Below are positions 21,543-31,633 of a stretch of DNA of 31,716 nucleotides, piece by piece. Both the position numbers and the translations under genes were made by a program. Position 1 is the stretch's first letter, and the number at the start of each line of letters is the position of its first letter. The notes beneath the pieces are model-generated. The model made no database searches. It was not told the origin of the DNA and saw nothing but the letters and a program-made list of their open reading frames with translations. Origin of the DNA: an uncultured Shinella sp. (GTDB lineage Bacteria; Pseudomonadota; Alphaproteobacteria; Rhizobiales; Rhizobiaceae); contig NZ_CAMLFY010000048.1 in the NCBI RefSeq assembly GCF_946479415.1, positions 1 through 31,716 of the forward strand, written 5' to 3'.

Positions 21543-21950
21543 ATGTTCCGTACCCTTGATGTCGTGCTGATCGCCGTCATGACCGCAGCCGCTACCGTCA
21601 CCTACTCGCTCAAGCACCAGGCTGAGAACAAGCAGGAAGAGGTGCGCAAGCTCGATGCCGAGATCAAGCTGGAGGAGGATACGATCGACCTTCTCAAGGC
21701 CGACTGGGCACTGCTGACCCAGCCGAACCGTCTCAACCGCCTCGTGACGACCTTCGAGGGCGACCTGAAGCTCGTGCCGACCGAATCGACCCAGCTTGCG
21801 CAGCCGAACGAGCTGCCGATGCCGATGGCCGAACTGCCGGCGCTGGAGCCGGCCAAGGACGCCAAGAAGGATGAGAAGGTCGCCGACGGCAAGAAGAACA
21901 CCAAGAAGAAGAGCACGGACGCAATCCAAACCGGATCGGTGGCAAACTGA
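21543..21950 (+). CDS. ftsL: Cell division protein FtsL
   Basis: The 135-residue bitopic membrane protein has one membrane helix near the N-terminus (about residues 5-22, LDVVLIAVMTAAATVTYSL). A periplasmic coiled coil follows (about 25-55, rich in Glu/Lys/Leu heptads) with LLKADWALLTQPNRLNRLV, typical of alphaproteobacterial FtsL. The C-terminal 45 residues are a Pro/Ala then Lys-rich tail, probably disordered. FtsL forms a complex with FtsB and FtsQ and activates FtsWI at the septum. A GTG at 21540 in frame is an alternative start. The stop overlaps the ftsI start (TGATG). Confidence 0.88.
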   Translation: MFRTLDVVLIAVMTAAATVTYSLKHQAENKQEEVRKLDAEIKLEEDTIDLLKADWALLTQPNRLNRLVTTFEGDLKLVPTESTQLAQPNELPMPMAELPALEPAKDAKKDEKVADGKKNTKKKSTDAIQTGSVAN

Positions 21951-23692
21951 TGTCGTTTCTCTCCCGCATCATGGTCGTCAAGAGCAAGGCGCATTTCAGC
22001 GCCGGCGGCAACAACAATACCGCTGCCGGTGGCCCCGCCTTCGAGGGCACACGCAAGCGTTCCGGCTCGCAGGCCCGCAGCCGCGTCGCCGTCATGATCT
22101 GCTGTTTCGGCATGGCCTACGCCGTCATCGGCGGCCGCCTCGTGCAATATGGCATGGCCTCGTCGGAAACGGTGTCCGCCATCGGCCCGGCCGACCATCT
22201 GATGGCGTCGCGTCCCGATATCATCGACCGCAACGGCGAAATCCTGGCCACCGACATCCGCACCGTCTCGCTCTATGCCGAGCCGCACAAGATCGTCGAT
22301 GCGGACGAAGCCGTCGAAATGCTGGCGACCGTGCTGCCGGATCTCGACCGCCGGGGCATCTATCGCAAGCTCACCTCGAAATCCCGCTTCCAGTGGCTGA
22401 AGCGCCAGCTGACGCCCAAGCAGCAGAGCAAGATTCTTGCGCTCGGCATTCCCGGCGTCGGCTTCCGGCCGGAAAAGCGCCGCTTCTATCCGGGCGGCGC
22501 AACGGCGTCGCATATCGTCGGCCACGTCAATATCGACAACCGCGGCATTGCCGGCATGGAGCGCTACATCGACAGCCAGGGTCTCGCCGACCTTGCCGCG
22601 ATCGGCATGACGAGCGATGCCAAGCTGGAGCCGGTTCGTCTGTCCATCGATATCCGCGTACAGGCCATCGTGCGTGAAGTGGTCAAGGAAGGCATGGAGA
22701 AGTACAAGGCGCTGGCCGCCGGTGCCGTCGTGCTCGACGTGCGCACGGGCGAAGTCATGGCCATGGCCTCCTATCCCGACTACGACCCGAACAATCCGGC
22801 CGAGGGCGCCAAGGACGGCTGGATGAACCGCATGTCGAACGGCACGTTCGAGATGGGCTCCACCTTCAAGAGCTTTACCACCGCCATGGCGCTCGATTCG
22901 GGCAAGGTGAAGATCACCGACAGCTTCGACGCGCGTGCGCCGATCCGTATCGGCGGCTTCACCATCAAGGACTTCCACGGCAAGCACCGCGTGCTCTCCG
23001 TGCCGGAAATCTTCCAGTATTCGTCCAATATCGGCACGGCCAAGATGGCCGACGTCGTGGGTATTGCCGGCCATAAGGAATTTTTGACCCGCATGGGTCT
23101 GCTGACCAAGATGGACACCGAGCTGCCGGAGGTGAAAACCCCCACGCAGCCGCACGAATGGAAGAAGATCAATTCGATCACCATCTCCTTCGGCCACGGT
23201 GTTTCCACGACGCCGCTGCAGACGGCCGTTGCGGGTGCTGCCCTTCTCAACGGCGGCAAGCTGCTCAACCCTACCTTCCTGCCGCGCACGCAGGAAGAGG
23301 CGGACGAAATCGCCAAGGTGGTGATCCATCCCGCGACGGTGGAAAGCATGCGTTATCTCTTCAAGCTCAACGCCAATGACGGCTCCGGCCGCCGTTCGCT
23401 CGTTCCGGGCTTCAATGTCGGCGGCAAGACCGGTACGGCCAACAAGGTCGTCGGCGGGCGCTATTCCAACACGCAGAACTTCAACGCCTTCCTGTCCGGC
23501 TTCCCGATCGACGACCCGAAATATGTGGTTCTGACCTTCATCGACGCGCCGCAGACCGGTGAGGGCGGTGGCCGCACCGCCGGCAGCAACGCCGCCCCGA
23601 TGGTGGGCGAGATCATCCGCCGCTCGGCCGCCCTTCTCGGTGTAAAGCCGAAATTTGGTGAGGACGGGTCTGCCACGCTTGTGTCTTATTGA
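21950..23692 (+). CDS. ftsI: Septal peptidoglycan transpeptidase FtsI (PBP3)
   Basis: The 580-residue class B penicillin-binding protein has a membrane helix at about 45-65 after a basic cytoplasmic N-terminus. A PBP dimerisation/pedestal domain spans about 80-225 and the transpeptidase domain about 230-565. All three active-site motifs are present: STFK at 304-307, SSN at 358-360 and KTG at 493-495. It cross-links the glycan strands made by FtsW at the division septum and is the target of septation-blocking beta-lactams. Translation is coupled to ftsL by the one-base TGATG overlap. Confidence 0.97.
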   Translation: MSFLSRIMVVKSKAHFSAGGNNNTAAGGPAFEGTRKRSGSQARSRVAVMICCFGMAYAVIGGRLVQYGMASSETVSAIGPADHLMASRPDIIDRNGEILATDIRTVSLYAEPHKIVDADEAVEMLATVLPDLDRRGIYRKLTSKSRFQWLKRQLTPKQQSKILALGIPGVGFRPEKRRFYPGGATASHIVGHVNIDNRGIAGMERYIDSQGLADLAAIGMTSDAKLEPVRLSIDIRVQAIVREVVKEGMEKYKALAAGAVVLDVRTGEVMAMASYPDYDPNNPAEGAKDGWMNRMSNGTFEMGSTFKSFTTAMALDSGKVKITDSFDARAPIRIGGFTIKDFHGKHRVLSVPEIFQYSSNIGTAKMADVVGIAGHKEFLTRMGLLTKMDTELPEVKTPTQPHEWKKINSITISFGHGVSTTPLQTAVAGAALLNGGKLLNPTFLPRTQEEADEIAKVVIHPATVESMRYLFKLNANDGSGRRSLVPGFNVGGKTGTANKVVGGRYSNTQNFNAFLSGFPIDDPKYVVLTFIDAPQTGEGGGRTAGSNAAPMVGEIIRRSAALLGVKPKFGEDGSATLVSY

Positions 23693-23756
23693 GCGGTGAA
23701 GAGGGGATGCCGATTCGAAACGGAGACGGCACCCACAGACAGCAATAGAGCGGATA

Positions 23757-25208
23757 ATGAAGATCAGTGACCTCGCCGGACCCGAAGCCAACGACCTGGG
23801 CGCCGCAGCCGCCGCAAATATAAGCGGTATCACGAGCGACAGCCGGAAGGTGACGCCGGGCGATCTCTTCGTTGCGCTGACGGGGACCAAGGCCGATGGC
23901 AGCGCCTTCATTGCCGATGCCGTCTCGCGTGGTGCTGCTGCCGTGGTGGTCGCCGAGGGCGTTTCGGTTGAAACCGCTGTTCCCGTCATCGCCGTTGCCG
24001 AGCCGCGCCGCTTCCTGGCGCTGGCCGCCGCGAAATTCTATGGCCGCCAGCCGGAAACCATGGTCGCCGTCACCGGCACCGCGGGCAAAACCTCCGTCGC
24101 CTCCTTCACGCGTCAGATCTGGGCCTATGCCGGCCACCCGGCCGCGATGATCGGCACGACCGGCGTCGTGGCGCCCGGCCGCAATGATTACGGTTCGCTG
24201 ACGACGCCCGATCCAGTGTCGCTGCATGCGCTGCTTGCCGAACTTGCCGACGCCGGCGTCACCCATGCGGCGATGGAAGCGTCCAGCCATGGCCTCGACC
24301 AGTCGCGCCTCGACGGCGTGAAGCTTGCCGCCGCTGCCTTCACCAATCTCGGCCGCGACCACATGGATTACCATCCGACGGTCGAGCACTACATGGCCTC
24401 CAAGATGCGGCTGTTCGATACGCTGCTCGCCAAGGGCGCGCCTGCCGTCATCTATGCCGACGATGAATGGTCGGGCCAGGCCATTGATGCCGCGCGCAAC
24501 GAAGGTCTCGATGTGCGCACGGTCGGCCGCAAGGGTGAATATCTCGCGCTGAAGCGCGTCGAGCATTTCCGTCACAAACAGACGGCCGAAATCCATGTCG
24601 GTGACGATATTTTTGAAGTGCACATCCCGCTCGCTGGTGATTTCCAGGTGGCGAATGCGCTCGTCGCGGCGGGCCTCGCCATGTCGACGGGCGTGCCGGC
24701 GGCCACGGCCATGGCGGCGCTTGAAAAACTGATCGGCGCGCCCGGCCGTCTCGAACTGGTCGGCCATGCGAAGAATGGTGCGCTCACCTATGTCGATTAT
24801 GCGCACAAGCCGGATGCACTGAAAAACGTGCTGACCTCCGTGCGTCCCTTCACGACCGGTCGCGTCATCGTGGTCTTCGGCTGCGGCGGCGATCGTGACA
24901 AGGGCAAGCGCCCGATCATGGGCGAGATCGCCACGCGGCTCGCTGATGTGGTGATCGTCACCGACGACAATCCGCGCTCGGAAGTGCCTGCCGTCATCCG
25001 CTCCGAGATCATGGCGGCCGCACCCGGTGCGACCGAGATCGGCGACCGGGCCGAGGCGATCCGTGCTGCGGTCGAGATGCTGCAGTCGGGCGACACGCTG
25101 ATCGTTGCCGGCAAGGGGCATGAGGAGGGGCAGACCGTGGGTGCGGTGACGCTGCCGTTCTCCGACCATGCCGAACTGCGCAAGGCTCTGGAGGAACTCG
25201 ACCGGTGA
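23757..25208 (+). CDS. murE: UDP-MurNAc-tripeptide synthetase (meso-diaminopimelate-adding)
   Basis: The 483-residue cytoplasmic Mur ligase adds meso-diaminopimelate to UDP-MurNAc-L-Ala-D-Glu with ATP. DDNPR (403-407) is the signature of the meso-DAP enzymes as opposed to the Lys-adding ones. The N-terminal domain has GITSDSRKV. The ATP loop is GTAGKTS (107-113), with Ala where most MurE have Asn. Lys216 in YMASKMRLF fits the carbamylated Lys position, and YAHKPDAL is a further family block. The start has only a weak ribosome binding site in the 64-base gap after ftsI. Its stop overlaps the murF start. Confidence 0.96.
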   Translation: MKISDLAGPEANDLGAAAAANISGITSDSRKVTPGDLFVALTGTKADGSAFIADAVSRGAAAVVVAEGVSVETAVPVIAVAEPRRFLALAAAKFYGRQPETMVAVTGTAGKTSVASFTRQIWAYAGHPAAMIGTTGVVAPGRNDYGSLTTPDPVSLHALLAELADAGVTHAAMEASSHGLDQSRLDGVKLAAAAFTNLGRDHMDYHPTVEHYMASKMRLFDTLLAKGAPAVIYADDEWSGQAIDAARNEGLDVRTVGRKGEYLALKRVEHFRHKQTAEIHVGDDIFEVHIPLAGDFQVANALVAAGLAMSTGVPAATAMAALEKLIGAPGRLELVGHAKNGALTYVDYAHKPDALKNVLTSVRPFTTGRVIVVFGCGGDRDKGKRPIMGEIATRLADVVIVTDDNPRSEVPAVIRSEIMAAAPGATEIGDRAEAIRAAVEMLQSGDTLIVAGKGHEEGQTVGAVTLPFSDHAELRKALEELDR

Positions 25209-26638
25209 AGTGGCTCTGGACCAGCGCTGATCTCATTGCCGCCATGCACGGCCGCCCCATCGGCAACCTGCCGCAGGGCATCACCGGCATTTCCATCGAC
25301 AGCCGCGCCATCGGTGCCGGCGAGGCTTTCTTCGCCATCAAGGGCGACCGCGTCGATGGCCATGACTTTGCGAGCTTCGCCGTTGCCAATGGCGCGTCAC
25401 TGCTCGTCGTCAGCGAAGGCAAGCTGCCGGCGCTCGGCCGCCTCGTCACGCCGATGATCGTGGTGCAGGATGTGTTGCAGGCGCTGGTCGATCTCGGCTG
25501 CGCGGCACGCGACCGCACGGCGGCCCGCATCATTGCCGTCACCGGCTCGGTCGGCAAGACGACGAGCAAGGAGATGCTGCGTCAGGCGCTCTCGCCCTCC
25601 GGCAGCGTGCATGCCTCCGTCGCCTCGTTCAACAACCATTGGGGCGTGCCGCTGACGCTGGCGCGCATGCCCGAGACCACCGACTACGGCATTTTCGAAG
25701 TCGGCATGAACCATGCCAACGAAATCCGTCCGCTGGTCGCCATGGTGCGTCCGCATATCGCCATGATCACAACGATCGCGCCGGCCCATCTCGGCAATTT
25801 CCGTGACCTCGAAGAGATCGCCGCTGCCAAGGCCGAGATATTCGAAGGCGTCGTGCCGGGTGGTCATGCCGTCCTCAACCGCGACAACGAACAGTTCGGC
25901 TTCCTCGAAAAGGTGGCGAAGGCGGCCGGCGTCGCGCATATCCATTCCTTCGGCGCCGATCCCAAGTCGGAGTTTCGCCTGCTCGATTTTCTGCCGAGCG
26001 GCGAGGGCGGGCTGCTGCGCGCCGCGATCGGTGGCCAGACGCTGGAAGTGCCGATGGGTGCGCCCGGCCGGCACATTGCCGAAAACGCCGTTGCCGTGCT
26101 CGGCGCGGTGCATCTGGCCGGGGCGGATATCGAGAAGGCGATGGGCGGGCTTGCCACCATGCAGGCCGAAAAGGGCCGCGGCCGGCGCTACCGGCTCGCC
26201 AAGGATGGCGGCTGGTTCATGCTGATCGACGAAAGCTACAATGCCAACCCGGCTTCGATGCGGGCGGCGATCGCGCTTCTGCGCGATGCGGAAGTTCAGG
26301 CCGGCGGGCGCCGCATCGCCGTGCTCGGCGACATGCTGGAAATGGGCGAGCATTCACCTTCAGTGCATGCCGGCCTTGCCGAACCGCTTGTCGAGGCCGG
26401 CATCGCCGATGTCTGGCTCGGGGGGGCCGATATGGCGGCGCTGCGCGATGCATTGCCTGAAGGCGTGAGCCGCGAATACCGCGATACGGCCGATGAACTT
26501 GCCAAATACGCGCTGGATGCGGTGCAGGCGGGTGACGTTCTGGTCGTCAAGTCGTCCAAGGGCACGGGTTTCAGCCGCATCGTGGCGGCTCTGCTTGACA
26601 AATATCCGGCGTTCTCCGAAGGGGAACGCGAGAGTTGA
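25205..26638 (+). CDS. murF: UDP-MurNAc-tripeptide:D-alanyl-D-alanine ligase
   Basis: The 477-residue cytoplasmic Mur ligase adds D-Ala-D-Ala to complete the pentapeptide precursor. Motifs include [20 protein letters not shown] in the N-terminal domain, the ATP loop [13 protein letters not shown] (113-125), [20 protein letters not shown] and [11 protein letters not shown], all typical of MurF. The start is a GTG that overlaps the murE stop by four bases (GTGA), so translation is probably coupled. It is followed by the longest non-coding gap inside the cluster, 118 bases. Confidence 0.96.
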   Translation: MKWLWTSADLIAAMHGRPIGNLPQGITGISIDSRAIGAGEAFFAIKGDRVDGHDFASFAVANGASLLVVSEGKLPALGRLVTPMIVVQDVLQALVDLGCAARDRTAARIIAVTGSVGKTTSKEMLRQALSPSGSVHASVASFNNHWGVPLTLARMPETTDYGIFEVGMNHANEIRPLVAMVRPHIAMITTIAPAHLGNFRDLEEIAAAKAEIFEGVVPGGHAVLNRDNEQFGFLEKVAKAAGVAHIHSFGADPKSEFRLLDFLPSGEGGLLRAAIGGQTLEVPMGAPGRHIAENAVAVLGAVHLAGADIEKAMGGLATMQAEKGRGRRYRLAKDGGWFMLIDESYNANPASMRAAIALLRDAEVQAGGRRIAVLGDMLEMGEHSPSVHAGLAEPLVEAGIADVWLGGADMAALRDALPEGVSREYRDTADELAKYALDAVQAGDVLVVKSSKGTGFSRIVAALLDKYPAFSEGERES

Positions 26639-26651
26639 GGAGGGGTTCGGC

Positions 26652-26675
26652 CGGACAGACGTCCGCCGGACCTTC
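26652..26675 (+). other. Hairpin with T-rich tail in the murF-mraY gap
   Basis: CGGAC-AGAC-GTCCG (26652-26665) is followed by a pyrimidine-rich tail. The nonamer GTCCGCCGG occurs twice (26661-26669, 26699-26707). It could attenuate transcription or process the mRNA between murF and mraY, but the stem is short. Confidence 0.3.
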
Positions 26676-26756
26676 TTCTTTATGTGATTTGCTTCTCTGT
26701 CCGCCGGCCCGTCACGCCGCGGACGCTTTGGGGAACCTTTTGGGGAAAGGGTGACA

Positions 26757-27857
26757 ATGCTGCTTTGGCTCGTCGAGCTGGCTGACACCATTCAGGTGTT
26801 CAACCTGTTTCGTTACATTACCTTCCGGACCGGCGCTGCGCTGTTCACCTCCGCCACGATCGTCTTCCTGTTCGGGCCGATGATCATCGCATCGCTGCGT
26901 GTCCGCCAGGGCAAGGGCCAGCCGATCCGTGCCGATGGTCCGCAGACGCACTTCAAGAAGGCCGGCACACCCACGATGGGCGGCCTGATGATCCTGGCCG
27001 GCATCGTCGGCAGCGCGCTGCTCTGGGCCGACCTCTCCAACGTCTATGTGGTCGCCACGCTGCTCGTTACCCTCGGCTTCGGCGCCATCGGCTTCTACGA
27101 CGACTATCTGAAGGTCACCAAACAGTCCGACAAGGGCTTTTCCGGCAAGGCGCGCCTCGGTCTCGAATTCGTCATCGCCGGTGCTGCGACCTATTTCATG
27201 ATGCGCGCGTCGCTCGCTACCGGTCCGGCCGGCTCGACCTTCGGCTCGTCCATTGCCTTCCCCTTCGCCAAGGACCTGCTGGTCAATCTCGGCATCTTCT
27301 TCGTGATCTTCGGCGGTTTCGTCATCGTCGCGGCCGGCAATGCCGTGAACCTGACGGACGGCCTCGACGGTCTCGCCACGGTTCCGGTCATGATCTCGGC
27401 CGCCTCCTTCGGCGTCATCGCCTATCTCGCCGGTAACGCCGTCTTCGCCAACTACCTGCAGATCCATTTCGTGCCCGGCACGGGTGAGCTCGCCGTCGTG
27501 CTCGGTGCCGTCATCGGCGCGGGTCTCGGCTTCCTGTGGTTCAACGCACCCCCGGCCGCCATCTTCATGGGTGATACCGGTTCGCTGGCGCTGGGCGGCC
27601 TGATCGGCACCGTTGCCGTCGCCACCAAGCATGAGATCGTCATGGCGATCATCGGCGGCCTGTTCGTCATGGAGACCCTGTCGGTCATCATCCAGGTCGG
27701 CTCGTTCAAGCTCACCGGCAAGCGCGTCTTCCTGATGGCGCCGATACACCACCACTTCGAAAAGAAGGGCTGGACGGAAAGCCAGGTCGTCATTCGCTTC
27801 TGGATCATCGCCGTCGTGCTGGCGCTGGTCGGCCTCTCCACGCTCAAGCTGCGGTAA
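26757..27857 (+). CDS. mraY: Phospho-MurNAc-pentapeptide translocase (lipid I synthase)
   Basis: The 366-residue inner membrane protein has about ten helices. It transfers phospho-MurNAc-pentapeptide from UDP to undecaprenyl phosphate, giving lipid I. The conserved cytoplasmic loops are all visible: TPTMGG, the Asp pair in [29 protein letters not shown] and [14 protein letters not shown] chose the ATG at 26757, preceded by GGGGAAAGG; a GTG two codons earlier is possible. The gene starts a new block after the 118-base gap and is eight bases from murD. Confidence 0.97.
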   Translation: MLLWLVELADTIQVFNLFRYITFRTGAALFTSATIVFLFGPMIIASLRVRQGKGQPIRADGPQTHFKKAGTPTMGGLMILAGIVGSALLWADLSNVYVVATLLVTLGFGAIGFYDDYLKVTKQSDKGFSGKARLGLEFVIAGAATYFMMRASLATGPAGSTFGSSIAFPFAKDLLVNLGIFFVIFGGFVIVAAGNAVNLTDGLDGLATVPVMISAASFGVIAYLAGNAVFANYLQIHFVPGTGELAVVLGAVIGAGLGFLWFNAPPAAIFMGDTGSLALGGLIGTVAVATKHEIVMAIIGGLFVMETLSVIIQVGSFKLTGKRVFLMAPIHHHFEKKGWTESQVVIRFWIIAVVLALVGLSTLKLR

Positions 27858-27865
27858 GGCGTCCG

Positions 27866-29263
27866 ATGATCCCCGTCACCACATTGAAGGGAAAGTCGGT
27901 CGCGCTCTTCGGGCTCGGCGGTTCGGGTCTCGCGACCGCGCTGGCGCTGGCTGCCGGCGGCGCCGATGTCACCGCCTGGGATGACAGTGCCGCGAGTGTC
28001 GAGAATGCCGCGGCCGCGGGCGTGAAGACCGGCGACCTGCGAGCACTCGACTGGAAGGCCATCGACGCGCTGGTGCTGTCGCCCGGCGTTCCGCTGACCC
28101 ATCCAAAGCCGCACTGGAGCGCCGAGCTTGCGGCTGCCTCCGGCGTTGAGATCATCGGCGACGTCGAGCTTTTCGCACGCGAGCGCCGGGCGCATGCGCC
28201 CGATTGCCCGTTCATCGCCATCACTGGCACGAACGGCAAGTCGACCACCACGGCCCTCATCGCCCATATCCTCAAGGCAAGCGGCCGCGACACGCAGCTC
28301 GGCGGCAATATCGGCACGGCCGTGCTGACGCTCGATCCGCCGAAGGCGGGTCGCTTCTACGTCGTTGAATGCTCGTCCTACCAGATCGACCTTGCGCCGA
28401 CGCTGAACCCGTCGGCCGGCATCCTGCTCAACCTGACGCCTGATCATCTCGACCGTCACGGCTCGATGCAACACTATGCCGATGTCAAGGAGCGGCTGGT
28501 CGCGGGCAGCAAGACGGCGATCGTCGGTGTCGACGACACCTATTGCGAGATCATCGCCGACCGCATCGAACGCGCCGGCACCAAGGTCGTGCGCATCTCC
28601 AAGCGCAATGTACTGGCCGACGGCATTTATGCAGATGGCGCACGTTTGATTCTGGCACAGGGCGGCGCCACTCGGGAGATCGCCGATCTCTCACCGATCC
28701 AGACGCTGCGCGGCAACCACAATGCCCAGAATGCAGCGGCGGCGGTTGCGGCGTGCCTGGCCGTCGGTGTCAGCGAAAACGAGATCCGGGCGGGCCTTGC
28801 GTCCTTCCCCGGCCTGAAGCACCGCATGCAGCCGGTCGGCCGCAAGGGCGACACGCTCTTCGTCAACGATTCCAAGGCGACCAATGCGGATGCGGCAGCA
28901 CCCGCGCTGTCGAGCTTCGAGCGCATCTACTGGATTGCCGGCGGCGTGCCGAAGGAGGGGGGCATTGCCTCGCTCGGTAGCTTCTTCCCGAAGATCGCCA
29001 AGGCCTATTTGATCGGCGAAGCGGCGCCGGCCTTTGCCGAGACGCTCGGCGGCACCGTTGCCCACGAAATGTCGGGCACGCTGGAGAAGGCCGTGGCGGA
29101 CGCGGCGGCGGATGCGGAGAAGGATGGCGGTGGTCCCGTTGCCGTTCTGCTCTCCCCGGCTTGCGCAAGCTTCGACCAGTACAAGAATTTTGAAGTGCGG
29201 GGCGATGCCTTCGTGAAACACGTTTCCGGCGTGCCGGGCGTGTCCATGCTGGTCGCCGTTTGA
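27866..29263 (+). CDS. murD: UDP-MurNAc-L-alanine:D-glutamate ligase
   Basis: The 465-residue cytoplasmic Mur ligase adds D-Glu to UDP-MurNAc-L-Ala. The N-terminal UDP-binding domain starts with [17 protein letters not shown]. The ATP loop is TGTNGKSTT (120-128). Further family blocks are [24 protein letters not shown], and [13 protein letters not shown] followed by the Gly-rich [10 protein letters not shown]. The length fits. An AAGG ribosome binding site is found in the eight-base gap after mraY. A 69-base gap with a 9-bp inverted repeat separates it from ftsW. Confidence 0.96.
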   Translation: MIPVTTLKGKSVALFGLGGSGLATALALAAGGADVTAWDDSAASVENAAAAGVKTGDLRALDWKAIDALVLSPGVPLTHPKPHWSAELAAASGVEIIGDVELFARERRAHAPDCPFIAITGTNGKSTTTALIAHILKASGRDTQLGGNIGTAVLTLDPPKAGRFYVVECSSYQIDLAPTLNPSAGILLNLTPDHLDRHGSMQHYADVKERLVAGSKTAIVGVDDTYCEIIADRIERAGTKVVRISKRNVLADGIYADGARLILAQGGATREIADLSPIQTLRGNHNAQNAAAAVAACLAVGVSENEIRAGLASFPGLKHRMQPVGRKGDTLFVNDSKATNADAAAPALSSFERIYWIAGGVPKEGGIASLGSFFPKIAKAYLIGEAAPAFAETLGGTVAHEMSGTLEKAVADAAADAEKDGGGPVAVLLSPACASFDQYKNFEVRGDAFVKHVSGVPGVSMLVAV

Positions 29264-29270
29264 CATCGTG

Positions 29271-29310
29271 CAATTCCGGCAGGCGCGTGCGGCGGCTCGA
29301 TCCGGAATTG
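29271..29310. other. Inverted repeat in the murD-ftsW gap
   Basis: CAATTCCGG (29271-29279) and CCGGAATTG (29302-29310) are perfect 9-bp arms around a 22-base GC-rich loop. There is no T tract, so it is not a standard terminator. It may be an RNA processing or stabilising stem between the two coding regions. Confidence 0.45.
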
Positions 29311-29332
29311 ATCTGAAACAGGGGAAAGAGAC

Positions 29333-30487
29333 ATGGTTAGTCGTGCCGAACGTGGTGCATTGGCGGACTGGTTCTGGACGATAGACCGGTACTTCCTCGC
29401 GGCCTTCATCCTTTTGATGGGGCTGGGTTTCATGTTGTCCTTCGCGGCAAGCCCGGCGGTTGCCGAGCGCATCGGCCTCGACAGCTTCCACTTCGTGCGG
29501 CGCCACGCGATGTTCCTCGTGCCGGCGATCGCCATCATGTTCGGCATCTCCTTCCTGTCGCCGCGTCAGGTCCGCCGGGCGGCAATGATCCTGCTGATCG
29601 TGTCGCTCGCGGCCATGGTGCTGGCGCTGTTCTTCGGTGTCGAGGTCAAGGGCTCGCGGCGCTGGATCTCCATCGGCAGCCTCTCCATCCAGCCGTCCGA
29701 ATTCATGAAGCCGGCCTTCGTCATCATCTGCGCCTGGCTGTTTTCCGAACATGCCCGCCAGCCGGAAATTCCGGGCAATCTCTTTGCCATCATCCTGTTC
29801 GGCATCGTCGCGGCGCTGCTCGTCGCCCAGCCCGACCTTGGTCAGACCATCCTGACGGCCGCCGTCTGGGGCGGCATGTTCTTCATGGCCGGCATGCCCT
29901 GGCTGTGGATCATCGTGCTCGGCGGTGCGGCCGTCGGCGGCCTTCTGACCGCCTATACGTTCCTGCCGCACGTGGCGGGCCGTATCGACAAGTTCATGAC
30001 CGGCGAAGGCGATACGTTCCAGATGGACACGGCGCGCGAAGCCATCATCCGCGGCAACTGGTTCGGCCAGGGGCCGGGCGAGGGCACCGTTAAGCGCATC
30101 ATCCCGGACAGCCATACCGACTTCATCTTCTCCGTCGCGGCGGAAGAGTTCGGCATCATCTTCTGCATGGTCATCGTGCTGATTTTCGCCTTCGTGGTGA
30201 TGCGCGGCCTCAACCATGCCTTCAAGGAGCGCAACGACTTCACGCGCTTCGCCGTCGCCGGCCTCGTGCTGCAGATGGGCATCCAGTCGATGATCAATAT
30301 CGGTGTGAACCTCGAACTGCTGCCGGCCAAGGGCATGACGCTGCCGCTCATCTCCTATGGCGGCTCGTCGATGATCGCGATCTGCGTGACGGCCGGCTTC
30401 ATCCTGGCGCTGACCCGCCATCGCCCCGAAAAGCGCGCCTCCGAGCGCAGCCTCTTCCGCGGCGGCATCATGGCGCCCGCTGAATAA
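29333..30487 (+). CDS. ftsW: Septal peptidoglycan glycosyltransferase FtsW (SEDS family)
   Basis: The 384-residue inner membrane protein has about ten helices. It polymerises lipid II into glycan strands at the septum together with FtsI. Family blocks are GSRRWISIGSLSIQPSEFMKPAF, the AQPDLGQT loop, IPDSHTDFIFSVAAEEFG (with the conserved Asp of SEDS enzymes) and LPLISYGGSSMIA near the end. The start is preceded by GGGGAAAGAG. The stop is nine bases before murG. Confidence 0.97.
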   Translation: MVSRAERGALADWFWTIDRYFLAAFILLMGLGFMLSFAASPAVAERIGLDSFHFVRRHAMFLVPAIAIMFGISFLSPRQVRRAAMILLIVSLAAMVLALFFGVEVKGSRRWISIGSLSIQPSEFMKPAFVIICAWLFSEHARQPEIPGNLFAIILFGIVAALLVAQPDLGQTILTAAVWGGMFFMAGMPWLWIIVLGGAAVGGLLTAYTFLPHVAGRIDKFMTGEGDTFQMDTAREAIIRGNWFGQGPGEGTVKRIIPDSHTDFIFSVAAEEFGIIFCMVIVLIFAFVVMRGLNHAFKERNDFTRFAVAGLVLQMGIQSMINIGVNLELLPAKGMTLPLISYGGSSMIAICVTAGFILALTRHRPEKRASERSLFRGGIMAPAE

Positions 30488-30496
30488 GGGTTTCGA

Positions 30497-31633
30497 ATGA
30501 CCAAAGGTATCGTTCTTCTCGCCGCCGGTGGTACCGGCGGCCATCTCTTTCCCGCAGAGGCGCTCGCCCATGAGCTGAAAGCCGGCGGCTGGTCGGTGCA
30601 TCTCGTCACCGACAGCCGCGCCGAGCGTTTTGCAGGGAAATTCCCCGCGGACGAAATCCATGTCGTGCCCTCCGCGACGATCGGCTCGAAGAACCCGATC
30701 AGCGTCGCCAAGTCGCTGTTCACGCTGTGGAAGGGTATTCGCGTCGCGCGCAAACTGATGGCGCGGCTGAAGCCGAAGGTCGTCGTCGGTTTCGGTGGCT
30801 ATCCCACCGTGCCACCGCTGCTGGCCGCGACCGGCATGGGCATTCCCTCGATGATCCACGAGCAGAACGCCGTGATGGGCCGCGCCAACAAGGCGCTCGC
30901 CGCCCGCGTGAAGGCGATTGCCGGCGGCTTCCTGCCGGAGACGGGTGGACAATATTCGGAAAAGACGGTGACGACGGGCAACCCGGTGCGTCCGGCCGTG
31001 CTCGATGCCGCCAATATCGCTTACGAAGCCTCGACGGATGGCGAATTCCGTCTCGTCGTGTTCGGCGGCAGTCAGGGCGCGCAGTTCTTCTCCAAGGCCA
31101 TTCCGTCGGCGATTGCAGCGCTGGAGCCGGCCGATCGCGCGCGGCTGAAGATCACGCAGCAGGCGCGGCCGGAAGATCGCGACGAGGTGGTGCGCACCTA
31201 TGCAGACCTTGCCATTCCCGCCGATGTCTCGCCGTTCTTCACAGATATGGCGGATCGCATCGGTCATGCGCACCTGATCATCAGCCGCTCCGGCGCGTCC
31301 ACCGTTTCGGAAGTCTCCGTCATCGGCCGCCCGTCGGTTCTGGTGCCCTATCCCTATGCGCTCGATCACGACCAGGCGGCGAATGCCGCGGCACTTGCCT
31401 CGGGTGGCGGGGCGAAGGTGATCGCGCAATCGGAGCTTTCGACAGAGCGCCTTGCAAGCCTTGTTTCCAAGGCGATGCACGATCCCTCCGGCATGGCCAC
31501 CATGGCCGCGAATGCCAGAAAGGCGGGCAAACCGGATGCCGCGCGCTTGCTAGCCTCCATGGTTGAGGCTATTGCGGGCGGCAAGACTATTGCCCAATTC
31601 AGGGGTGCACAATTCAAGGGAGAACGGCCATGA
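30497..31633 (+). CDS. murG: UDP-GlcNAc:lipid I N-acetylglucosaminyltransferase
   Basis: The 378-residue peripheral membrane GT28 enzyme adds GlcNAc to lipid I, producing lipid II on the cytoplasmic face. [16 protein letters not shown] is the N-terminal glycine-rich loop. [41 protein letters not shown] and [12 protein letters not shown] are all diagnostic. The length is normal. Its stop overlaps the murC start by four bases (ATGA). Confidence 0.97.
   Translation: MTKGIVLLAAGGTGGHLFPAEALAHELKAGGWSVHLVTDSRAERFAGKFPADEIHVVPSATIGSKNPISVAKSLFTLWKGIRVARKLMARLKPKVVVGFGGYPTVPPLLAATGMGIPSMIHEQNAVMGRANKALAARVKAIAGGFLPETGGQYSEKTVTTGNPVRPAVLDAANIAYEASTDGEFRLVVFGGSQGAQFFSKAIPSAIAALEPADRARLKITQQARPEDRDEVVRTYADLAIPADVSPFFTDMADRIGHAHLIISRSGASTVSEVSVIGRPSVLVPYPYALDHDQAANAAALASGGGAKVIAQSELSTERLASLVSKAMHDPSGMATMAANARKAGKPDAARLLASMVEAIAGGKTIAQFRGAQFKGERP

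Noticed and set aside
21602..23989. A 795-codon antisense frame across ftsL, ftsI and the start of murE
   Set aside because: Same reason: it is antisense to well-recognised genes, of low-complexity composition, with no ribosome binding site or family motif.
28691..31480. A 929-codon open frame on the minus strand across murD, ftsW and murG
   Set aside because: It runs antisense to three certain genes, its protein is rich in Arg, His, Gly and Asp with no recognisable domain, and such frames arise from strong GC bias at third codon positions.
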